Positions 1 to 6,814 of a DNA stretch of 64,000 nucleotides are shown piece by piece (the first letter of the stretch is position 1; every line of letters starts with the position of its first letter). This DNA is from Aurantiacibacter sediminis (GTDB lineage Bacteria > Pseudomonadota > Alphaproteobacteria > Sphingomonadales > Sphingomonadaceae). The translations under genes and the position numbers were made by a program. The DNA lies in assembly GCF_016019885.1 (NCBI RefSeq), contig NZ_JAEANY010000003.1, positions 62,001 to 126,000 of the forward strand. Reading direction: 5' to 3'. The notes beneath the pieces were generated by a model. That model was not told the DNA's origin. It did not search any database and was given only the letters and a program-made list of their open reading frames with translations.

Positions 1-699
1 GAAGCAGGTATCAAGACGACCTTCTGGGATGGGCGCGCGCGGGTGAACCTAGGCGGCTTCATCTATGATCTAAACGATGCGCAGCTAACGGCTGTGGGCG
101 GCAACGTGAATGCGAACCGCCTGATCAATGCCGACAATGTGCGCGGATATGGTTTCGAACTCGATGCGCAGCTCGCCCCGGCGGACGGCCTCACATTCAC
201 CGCTGGGCTCAGCTACAACGACACCGAGATTCAGGATAGCGACCTCACCACTGCTGCTTGCGGCGGCACACGAGTCGATACGTTCCCGGATGTCTCGCTG
301 TGTACAGTTCTCGATCCGATCGTGACCCCTGCTGCACCTTTTGCGGCCGCCATCGTGAACATCGACGGCAACAGCCTGCCGCAGGCGCCCAAATGGATTG
401 CAAACTGGACGGCGCGCTATGAATTCCCGGTGGGTGACGGCGATGTCTATATCTTTACCGACTGGGCATACCGCTCGCAGATCAACTTCTTCCTCTACGA
501 AAGCGTCGAATTCCAGGATGACAGCCTGTTGGAAGGCGGCCTGCGCGTCGGCTGGGAGAACGACCGATACGAAGTCGCGGTCTTCGCACGCAACATCACC
601 GATGATGAAAGCGCCGTGAGCGGCATCGACTTCAACAACCTCACCGCAATGGTCAACGAACCGCGTGTATTCGGCATTTTTGCCGGAGTGCGGTTCTAA
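1..699 (+). CDS. TonB-dependent receptor, C-terminal part (cut by window edge)
   Basis: The reading frame is open from base 1, so this is the last 232 residues of a larger protein. TonB-dependent receptors are 22-stranded outer-membrane barrels that take up siderophores, vitamins or sugars using TonB energy. Visible here are alternating beta-strand patterns, a segment near residues 30-45 (NADNVRGYGFELDAQ) typical of late barrel strands, and a C-terminal end in GVRF with a terminal Phe, the usual signal for outer-membrane insertion. The plug domain, TonB box and signal peptide lie outside the window, so the substrate cannot be named. The first Met in frame, at 43, is internal and not a start. 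Confidence 0.85.
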   Translation, partial: EAGIKTTFWDGRARVNLGGFIYDLNDAQLTAVGGNVNANRLINADNVRGYGFELDAQLAPADGLTFTAGLSYNDTEIQDSDLTTAACGGTRVDTFPDVSLCTVLDPIVTPAAPFAAAIVNIDGNSLPQAPKWIANWTARYEFPVGDGDVYIFTDWAYRSQINFFLYESVEFQDDSLLEGGLRVGWENDRYEVAVFARNITDDESAVSGIDFNNLTAMVNEPRVFGIFAGVRF

Positions 700-706
700 G
701 CGGGTT

Positions 707-1186
707 TCAGGCTTCGCCGCCGAACGGCTTGTTCAGCTGGACGATTTTCCAGTTGAGCACGGTGGCGAAGCTGACCCACGCGAGATAGGGCACGATCAGC
801 CATGGCGCGAGGTCATCGTATCGGCCAAGCGTCAGCACCAACGCGAGTACGCTCGCCCACAGGATAGGTACTTCATACAGCGCCCAATCGGGCCGCTTGA
901 GTGTGAAGAACATCGGCGACCAGACGAAATTGGCGACGCCATTGATCACGTAAAGCGCGATGAGCAGCGATGTCTCACCCACCGCCTCGGCCCCGTCCCA
1001 ACTGCGCACGAAGGCCCATGCGGCCAACGCAAAGATCGTTGTCCATGCCGGGCCGAATAGCCAGTCAGGCGGCTGCCAGCTCGGCTTCTTGAGATCGTAA
1101 TACCACTCGCCAATCGTGGTGAGCAGCCCTCCCCCCGCCGCGAGAATGAGCGCCCATGCGATGGCGAAGATGAGGGGGAAGGTCAT
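707..1186 (-). CDS. tspO: TspO/MBR family tryptophan-rich sensory protein
   Basis: 159 residues, the usual length of bacterial TspO. It has five hydrophobic segments and the family's aromatic motifs: KPSWQPPDWLFGPAWT near residues 34-49 and NFVWSPMFF in the middle. TspO/MBR proteins are membrane proteins that bind porphyrins and sterol-like ligands and modulate tetrapyrrole-linked regulation in alphaproteobacteria. The start codon overlaps the stop of the upstream gene (1183-1725) by four bases, so the two are probably co-transcribed, downstream of pgi. Family assignment is firm. The physiological ligand here is not known, although the cell makes heme by the Shemin route (hemA at 12.9 kb). 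Confidence 0.9.
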   Translation of the reverse strand: MTFPLIFAIAWALILAAGGGLLTTIGEWYYDLKKPSWQPPDWLFGPAWTTIFALAAWAFVRSWDGAEAVGETSLLIALYVINGVANFVWSPMFFTLKRPDWALYEVPILWASVLALVLTLGRYDDLAPWLIVPYLAWVSFATVLNWKIVQLNKPFGGEA

Positions 1187-1725
1187 TCGCTCGGCGCTTC
1201 GAAGTCACGATGGACGTAAGGCGCTAATAACACAAAATCCTGGGCCTGAAGTAACAGGATCGTCTTCAATCGATCTTGCACCGTAAAGGCGTCGACGTAG
1301 ACGTTGAAGATGCTGCCCCACATGTCACTGCCACAGTGGCCCATCTCGATGGCATTTCCTTTCAGCATATCACTGCAAAGCCAAGGGCCGCGCTGGCCCC
1401 AATACATGCCACCAACCGCATCTCCTTCGCCGTCTCCGACCATATTGAAGCCCTCCGTCGTCAACAGTTGGCCAAGGACTTCGGCGATTGCTTGTGGCTC
1501 TTCGTAGTGAAAACCGCCCTCTGAACTGACGACCGAAAGCGTGGCACCTTCGGCCAGCAGGTCTCTCGCCGCTACAAATTCGCCTCGGGCGAGCAATGCA
1601 AAGAATTGACCCGGGGCTGTCAGGTGATCGGTTGGAGCTGGCGAACAAGCCGAAACTCCAGCGCTTGCAGCAAGGGTGGATGCGACTGCAGCGCCAACAA
1701 ACAAGTCTCTGCGTGTCATTGGCAT
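1183..1725 (-). CDS. Hypothetical exported protein with twin-arginine/lipobox leader
   Basis: 180 residues, not recognised beyond its leader. Residues 4-5 are a twin arginine (TRRDLF), followed by an Ala-rich hydrophobic stretch and VSAC at about residues 24-27. It could therefore be a Tat substrate and possibly a lipoprotein. The mature part has several Trp, Cys and Met residues (for example MYWGQRGPWLCSDM), suggesting a compact folded domain. A nuclear-transport-factor-2-like fold is possible from its length and composition, but this is a guess. It sits four bases after pgi and overlaps tspO by four bases, so all three probably form one transcript. Confidence 0.6.
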   Translation of the reverse strand: MPMTRRDLFVGAAVASTLAASAGVSACSPAPTDHLTAPGQFFALLARGEFVAARDLLAEGATLSVVSSEGGFHYEEPQAIAEVLGQLLTTEGFNMVGDGEGDAVGGMYWGQRGPWLCSDMLKGNAIEMGHCGSDMWGSIFNVYVDAFTVQDRLKTILLLQAQDFVLLAPYVHRDFEAPSE

Positions 1726-1729
1726 TGCA

Positions 1730-3250
1730 TCAACCCACCCCCGCGGCCTTCAGCAGCGCTTCTGTACTCGCATCAAATCGCTCGCCGCCTTTCTCGATCT
1801 TCTTCGCGATTTCCTTGCCGAGTTCGACGCCGAACTGGTCGAAGGGATTGATGTCCATCAGCACCGCGTTGGCGAAGGTGCGATGTTCGTGAAAGGCGAT
1901 CAGCGCACCGAAGGTGGCCGCGTCGATATCGTCGCACAGGATTGTCGCGCTGGGGCGGTTGCCCGGATAGTTGCGGTGCGGATCGTCTGAGCTTTTGCCT
2001 GCCATCAGCGCCGCGCCTTGGGCGAAGCAGTTCATCAGCAGGATCGTGTGGTGCGCCGCGTCCAGCGTGTCGCCCGGCTCGATGCTGGCGATGAAGTCGA
2101 TCGGCACCAGATGCGTGCCTTGGTGGAGAAGCTGGAAGACGGCATGCTGCGCGTCCGTCCCCACTCCGCCCCAGGTGATCGGCGCGGTTGGGCCGCTGGG
2201 TTTGCCATCCACCGTCACGCTCTTGCCGTTCGATTCCATTTCGAGCTGCTGGAGGTAATCGGGCAGCAGCCGCAGCCGCTCATCATAGGCAAACACCGCG
2301 CGGGTCTGCGCCCCTTTGATCCGGGCATAGAGCAGGTCTGCAAAGGCTGCGCGGAGCGGCAGATTGTCGCGCCCGTCAGTGTCGCGAAAGTGCTGGTCGA
2401 ATGCCGCTGCGCCATCGAGCATGGCTTGAAAATCTTCCCAGCCCACGGCGACCGCCACGGGAAAGCCGATGGATGACCACAGTGAATAGCGCCCGCCGAC
2501 GCTTTCGGCGAAAGGCAGGATGCGCGTTTCGTCCACGCCCCATTCCACGGCTTTCTCCGGCGCAGCAGTGAGCGCGATCACGCGGCCGCTCGCATCGGAA
2601 ACGCCATTGTCAGCGAGCCATTTGAGCGCGCTCTGCGCGTTGGTCATCGTCTCGATCGTGGTGAACGTCTTGGAGGCGACTGCGACGAATGTGGTCTGCG
2701 GATCGCAGGCTTCGAACGCTTCTTCCAGCGCTACACCGTCAATGTTGGACACGACATGGACATCCACCAGCGGCAGGTCCCGCGCGAGCGCGTCTACAGC
2801 AAGGTCCGGCCCCAGCGCGCTGCCGCCGATGCCGACATGGATCAAATGCTTGATTTCGCCGAACGCACCTTCGTGCAAAGCGTTGACGAGGAGCCGCATG
2901 CGCTCGCGCAGTGCCTCTGCTTCCTCGACCGAACTGTCTTTGCCGACCCCGCGCAGCGCGGAGTGCTCTGCGGCGCGGCCTTCCGTGGGATTCACGACCT
3001 CGCCAGCGAACATCTTCGCACGCATCTCGGCAAAATCGCTCGCCCTGGCCAGAGCTTCGAAATCGGCGAGAATCTCGTCGGTTAGATGCGTCTTCGACCA
3101 GTCGAACAATATGCCCGGCATGTCTCCGCCCAGCTCCAGCCGCGTTGCCAGCTTGTCGACCCGGTCACAGTCGTCTGCGAACAGTTCTTCCAGCGTCGGA
3201 TCGGGATGGAGAGCAACCTTTTCCCAGGCTTCATCGCGCGACAGGGCCAA
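1730..3250 (-). CDS. pgi: Glucose-6-phosphate isomerase
   Basis: Interconverts glucose 6-phosphate and fructose 6-phosphate in the cytoplasm. About 506 residues, normal for the bacterial enzyme. Both family signatures are visible: SVGGRYSLWSSIGFP in the middle and NPFDQFGVELGKEIAKK near the C-terminus, the latter holding the catalytic Lys region. The frame opens with TTG at 3256, but GGA lies almost against it. The TTG at 3250 has the same AAAGGA at a normal distance, so I place the start there. It is followed after four bases by the exported-protein gene, suggesting co-transcription. The enzyme supplies glucose 6-phosphate for trehalose synthesis (otsA at 23.2 kb). Confidence 0.95.
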   Translation of the reverse strand: MALSRDEAWEKVALHPDPTLEELFADDCDRVDKLATRLELGGDMPGILFDWSKTHLTDEILADFEALARASDFAEMRAKMFAGEVVNPTEGRAAEHSALRGVGKDSSVEEAEALRERMRLLVNALHEGAFGEIKHLIHVGIGGSALGPDLAVDALARDLPLVDVHVVSNIDGVALEEAFEACDPQTTFVAVASKTFTTIETMTNAQSALKWLADNGVSDASGRVIALTAAPEKAVEWGVDETRILPFAESVGGRYSLWSSIGFPVAVAVGWEDFQAMLDGAAAFDQHFRDTDGRDNLPLRAAFADLLYARIKGAQTRAVFAYDERLRLLPDYLQQLEMESNGKSVTVDGKPSGPTAPITWGGVGTDAQHAVFQLLHQGTHLVPIDFIASIEPGDTLDAAHHTILLMNCFAQGAALMAGKSSDDPHRNYPGNRPSATILCDDIDAATFGALIAFHEHRTFANAVLMDINPFDQFGVELGKEIAKKIEKGGERFDASTEALLKAAGVG

Positions 3251-3289
3251 AACCAAATCCTTTCTAGCAGCTTCGTCACACGGCTAGGC

Positions 3290-3330
3290 GCTTCGCATCC
3301 GAATGAAAACCGCGAATTGCTATGCGAAGC
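3290..3330. promoter_or_regulatory. Inverted repeat between pgi and lepB
   Basis: GCTTCGCAT at 3290-3298 is matched exactly by ATGCGAAGC at 3322-3330, with 23 bases between. The right arm runs into a 10-bp palindrome AAGCATGCTT (3327-3336) and a TTGACC (3335-3340) that could be a -35 element for lepB, although no good -10 follows. It lies between two divergent genes and could be an operator. Not matched to any known regulator. Confidence 0.3.
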
Positions 3331-3371
3331 ATGCTTGACCTTCGCCGCGCTGCGCAACATGACCCAAACCG

Positions 3372-4220
3372 ATGACTGAAGAGCATATCAGAGAGATCGA
3401 CGAGCCCGCCGGTGCGAAGAGCAAGCCGGAGGCGAAAGAAGAAAAAGAAGACTGGAAAAGCTTCGGCTGGTTCCTGGTCAAGCTGGTGATCGTGGTGCTG
3501 ATTTTCCGCACCTTCTTCTTTACCAGCTTCAATATTCCGTCGGAAAGCATGATGCCGCGCCTGCTGGTTGGCGATTACCTGTTCAGCCAGAAATGGTCCT
3601 ACGGTTATTCCAGCGCCTCGCTCCCCTTTGGAATCGACGCGGGCGACGGGCGGATCTTCGGTAGCCAGCCGAATCGCGGCGACATCGTGATTTTCAAGCA
3701 TCCGATCGATCGCTCCGACTATATCAAGCGCGTCATCGGCCTGCCGGGCGATACGGTGCAGATGGTGGACGGCGTATTGCATCTGAACAGCGCACCTGTC
3801 GGGATGGAGCGCATTGAGGATTATGTCCTGCCCGTAACGCCCAACCACCAGTGCAGGGCGCAGCGCTTCGCCACCACCACAGAAGACGGCGCGCCAGCCT
3901 GCGCCTATCCGCAGTTCCGCGAGACGCTGCCGGGCGGTGCCTCCTACAACATCATGGATCTGGGCGAATTGCCGCAGGACAACACCGCGCCCGTGGTCGT
4001 GCCCGAAGGCATGCTTTTTCTGATGGGTGACAATCGGGACAACTCGCTCGACAGCCGCTTTCCCGCAGAGCCGGGTCGCGGGATTGGCCTCGTGCCGCAA
4101 GAAAACCTCGTCGCCGAAGCCAGCTTTATGTATTGGTCCACCGATGGGAATGCCGAATGGCTGCTGCCGTGGACGTGGTTCTCGGCTGCGCGCTGGGGCC
4201 GGATCGGGGACGGCATTTGA
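3372..4220 (+). CDS. lepB: Signal peptidase I
   Basis: Membrane-bound serine protease that removes signal peptides from exported proteins. 282 residues. A charged N-terminus is followed by one membrane segment (about 30-52), then the catalytic Ser region IPSESMMPR (Ser59), the catalytic Lys in YIKRVIGLPGD (Lys119), and the conserved box MGDNRDNSLDSR near residue 222. The Ser/Lys dyad is intact. The stop TGA shares four bases with the TTG start of rnc, and era follows, giving the common lepB-rnc-era operon. The divergent pgi promoter region lies upstream. Confidence 0.96.
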   Translation: MTEEHIREIDEPAGAKSKPEAKEEKEDWKSFGWFLVKLVIVVLIFRTFFFTSFNIPSESMMPRLLVGDYLFSQKWSYGYSSASLPFGIDAGDGRIFGSQPNRGDIVIFKHPIDRSDYIKRVIGLPGDTVQMVDGVLHLNSAPVGMERIEDYVLPVTPNHQCRAQRFATTTEDGAPACAYPQFRETLPGGASYNIMDLGELPQDNTAPVVVPEGMLFLMGDNRDNSLDSRFPAEPGRGIGLVPQENLVAEASFMYWSTDGNAEWLLPWTWFSAARWGRIGDGI

Positions 4221-4888
4221 GCAAGCTCGACCGCGCGACGCGTGACTGGCTGGAGGATGCTGGCTTTGCCGTGAATGACGAGAGCCTGTGGCGTGAAGCG
4301 CTGACCCATGGCAGCACCGGCGAAGCGCGCGACTACCAGCGGCTCGAATTCCTGGGCGACCGCGTCCTTGGCCTTACCATCGCGCATCGGCTGTATGAGA
4401 CTGGCCGGAATGATGAAGGCCGCATGGCGCAGCGCCTGAACGCACTCGTCAGCAAGCAGACCTGCGCTGACCGCGCCCGCGACATCGGTGTCTCCGATCA
4501 TGTCATCATGGGCAAGCAAGCCCGCGAGGACGGCGCACAGAATAGCGACAATGTGCTTGGCGACATTATGGAAGCCCTGCTGGGTGCCAGCTTTCTTGAG
4601 AACGGCTTTGCCCGCACAGAGCAGCTTATCTGCGATTTGTGGGAAGACCCGCTCAACGGAAAAACCGGCAAGAGCAAGCATCCAAAAAGCGCCCTGCAGG
4701 AATGGGCAGCGGGCAATCAGCGCAGGCCGCCCGAATACGAAGTGACCGACGTGCAAGGCCCCGACCATGCACGCCGCTTCACCGTCAAGGTGAGCGTTTA
4801 CAAAGTCGGTGAAGTCGAAGCGACCGCCAGCGGAAAGCGCGATGCGGAAACCGAAGCCGCAAAACTGTTTATGGAGAAATTCGGATGA
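4217..4888 (+). CDS. rnc: Ribonuclease III
   Basis: Double-strand-specific endoribonuclease that processes rRNA precursors and structured mRNAs. 223 residues. The catalytic signature RLEFLGDRVLGL is at about 40-51, the second acidic cluster GDIMEALLGA about 64 residues later, and a double-stranded-RNA-binding domain ends the protein (KSALQEWAAG to the C-terminus). The open frame runs further upstream inside lepB, but the TTG at 4217 overlaps the lepB stop by four bases and gives the normal N-terminus (LSKLDRATRDWLED), so I use it. It overlaps era by ATGA at its 3' end. Confidence 0.95.
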   Translation: MSKLDRATRDWLEDAGFAVNDESLWREALTHGSTGEARDYQRLEFLGDRVLGLTIAHRLYETGRNDEGRMAQRLNALVSKQTCADRARDIGVSDHVIMGKQAREDGAQNSDNVLGDIMEALLGASFLENGFARTEQLICDLWEDPLNGKTGKSKHPKSALQEWAAGNQRRPPEYEVTDVQGPDHARRFTVKVSVYKVGEVEATASGKRDAETEAAKLFMEKFG

Positions 4889-5787
4889 GCCAGCCAGAGA
4901 CCAAATGCGGCCTAGTTGCCGTGATCGGTGCTCCCAACGCGGGCAAGTCCACGCTGGTCAACCAATTGGTGGGCCAGAAGGTTGCAATCACTTCCGCCAA
5001 GGCGCAAACGACCCGCGCGCGTCTACTGGGCATAGCACTGCATGAGGGCACACAGATCCTGCTGGTCGATACACCGGGAATTTTCGAACCCAAGCGCAGG
5101 CTGGATCGCGCGATGGTGAGCGCCGCATGGGAAGGCACCACCGCTGCCGACGCTGTGTTGCTGGTCGTCGATCCAGTCAAGCAGCGCCGGCACGAGCTGA
5201 TGCCCTTGCTGGAATTGCTGAAAGACCGCCCGGAGCGCAAGATCCTCGTGCTCAACAAGGTCGACGTGAGCAAAAAAGAGCCGCTGCTGGAGCTGGCGCA
5301 GGAATTGACCCAGATCGCCGATTTTGCGGAGATTTATTTCGTGTCCGCGCTGACCGGCGATGGCGTTCCCGAGCTGAAAGAGCATCTCGCTTCGCTGATG
5401 CCAGAGGGGCCTTGGCACTATCCCGAGGATCAGGTGTCAGACGCGTCTGAACGCCTGCTCGCTGCGGAAGTGACGCGCGAACAGCTTTACCGGCAGCTGC
5501 ACGAAGAATTGCCGTATGATGCCGCCGTGCGCCCAGAAAGCTACGAACAGCGCGAGGATGGAAGCGTTGAGATCCGGCAGCAGATTGTGATTGCGCGAGA
5601 TAGTCAGAAGCCCATCGTGCTGGGCAAAGGCGGTAGGCGTATCAAGGAAATTGGTGAAGCGGCGCGCAAGGAACTTGCCGACATTCTCGGCCAGAAAGTC
5701 CACCTCTTCCTTCATGTGAAGGTGGATGAACGCTGGGCAGAGAACCGCGAAATGTACGAGGAAATGGGACTCGACTGGGTAAAATAA
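4885..5787 (+). CDS. era: GTPase Era
   Basis: Ras-like GTPase with a KH domain that binds the 3' end of 16S rRNA and assists 30S assembly. 300 residues. The P-loop GAPNAGKST is at 12-20, followed by switch region DTPGIFEP, NKVD, and a C-terminal KH domain with VLGKGGRRIKEIG. The start overlaps the rnc stop (ATGA), so RNase III and Era are translationally coupled, which fits their shared role in rRNA maturation. It ends 25 bases from a convergent response-regulator gene with no clear terminator between them. Confidence 0.97.
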   Translation: MSQPETKCGLVAVIGAPNAGKSTLVNQLVGQKVAITSAKAQTTRARLLGIALHEGTQILLVDTPGIFEPKRRLDRAMVSAAWEGTTAADAVLLVVDPVKQRRHELMPLLELLKDRPERKILVLNKVDVSKKEPLLELAQELTQIADFAEIYFVSALTGDGVPELKEHLASLMPEGPWHYPEDQVSDASERLLAAEVTREQLYRQLHEELPYDAAVRPESYEQREDGSVEIRQQIVIARDSQKPIVLGKGGRRIKEIGEAARKELADILGQKVHLFLHVKVDERWAENREMYEEMGLDWVK

Positions 5788-5812
5788 AATTGCCGGAGCA
5801 GCCCTACCCGCC

Positions 5813-6469
5813 TCAGATCACGCCAAGCTTTTGCAGTTTCGACGTAATAGCCGCCTCATCGAACGGTTTGACGATATAATCATCCGCCCCGGCGCCAATG
5901 CCCTTGTGGATGTCGCCCGCCTCACCTTTTGATGTGCAGAATACGACTTTTACCGCTCCCCCACCCGGCTTTTCGCGCAGCGCGGTAACGAAGCTTGGGC
6001 CGTCCATGACGGGCATGTCCCAGTCTGTCAGGACAAGATCAGGCATGGTCTGTTTACAGCGCAGGAGCGCTTCTTCGCCGTGTTCGGCCTCGATTACGGT
6101 GAAGCCCAGATCGCTCGCGATCTTGCTTGCGACTTTGCGGATCACCCGGCTGTCATCGACTACCAGGCAGGTTTTGCCCGATGCTTGAGGCTTAGCGCCG
6201 CCCGAACGCGCCGCCTTGGCCGCTTCGACGATGGCATCGGTATCGTTGGCTGGGGTATCATTTGCAGGCGCACTGGCCGGGGCCGCCTCGAGCGGAGCCT
6301 CTTCGGTCAGGTCAAGCACGTCCTCAACCTGCTCGAACTCCTGCTCTTCCAGCTCTTCAGCTGCGGCTGCCTGCGAAGCCTTGCGGTTGGCGGCGAGACG
6401 CTCAGCCAATGTCGGAGGAGCGGCCTTGCTGGCGCGGGGACCGGTGCTGCGCTTGATCAAATGTTGCAT
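5813..6469 (-). CDS. CheY-like response regulator with long disordered N-terminus
   Basis: 218 residues. The first 95 are Ala/Glu/Pro-rich and probably disordered, with a net acidic patch (EELEEQEFEQVEDVLDL). The receiver domain occupies about 98-218 with the acidic pair DD at 105-106, the phosphoacceptor Asp149 in VLTDWDMPVMDG, Thr/Ser in FCTSKGE and the Lys in VKPFD. No output domain follows, so signalling is by protein contact. Two-part proteins of this kind are common in sphingomonads, but I cannot name the partner kinase. No chemotaxis genes are nearby. Confidence 0.85.
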   Translation of the reverse strand: MQHLIKRSTGPRASKAAPPTLAERLAANRKASQAAAAEELEEQEFEQVEDVLDLTEEAPLEAAPASAPANDTPANDTDAIVEAAKAARSGGAKPQASGKTCLVVDDSRVIRKVASKIASDLGFTVIEAEHGEEALLRCKQTMPDLVLTDWDMPVMDGPSFVTALREKPGGGAVKVVFCTSKGEAGDIHKGIGAGADDYIVKPFDEAAITSKLQKLGVI

Positions 6470-6486
6470 GGCATTGCCTCCCCTAC

Positions 6487-6729
6487 TCAGAACCGTCCGC
6501 CGGCAACGGCGGTTGGCATGGTTGCAGCGGAAGCGGCGCGAACGTGGAGATATGGCGTCCAGACATCGCCAAACTCGGCTTTCTGATACCAGACGTCGAG
6601 CACGTCGTAGGTTTCGTAAACGCCCGTGTCTTCGCGCAGGCGAATGCTTTCGCCAATGCGCGGCACGGAAGCAAAGCGCAGTCGCTGCTGCGACTGGTGC
6701 GTTTCGTTCTGAATTTCAATCTCGATCAC
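6487..6729 (-). CDS. Small conserved-looking protein of unknown function
   Basis: 80 residues from a GTG start, mixed charged/aromatic composition (VWYQKAEFGDVWTPYLHV). No signal peptide, membrane segment or metal motif. It is probably real: it fills the space between topA and the response regulator, and its composition is protein-like. An overlapping frame gives a 78-residue alternative that looks Ser/Arg/Pro-rich and less likely. A hairpin (6733-6759) lies immediately before the start codon. Function unknown. Confidence 0.55.
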   Translation of the reverse strand: MIEIEIQNETHQSQQRLRFASVPRIGESIRLREDTGVYETYDVLDVWYQKAEFGDVWTPYLHVRAASAATMPTAVAGGRF

Positions 6730-6732
6730 GGT

Positions 6733-6759
6733 GCAGGCCCTTCAGTGAGAAAGGCCTGC
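6733..6759 (-). other. Hairpin just upstream of the 80-residue gene
   Basis: GCAGGCC (6733-6739) and GGCCTGC (6753-6759) pair perfectly with a 13-base loop. On the minus strand it ends four bases before the GTG start at 6729 and covers the likely ribosome-binding AAGGG. It could end topA transcription weakly, as there is no T-run, or control translation of the small gene. Confidence 0.35.
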
Positions 6760-6814
6760 CTACCGCTCAAGGGTTGAGGATTTACAAACGCCGGAAAGCC
6801 GAGCGCGAAAATGG

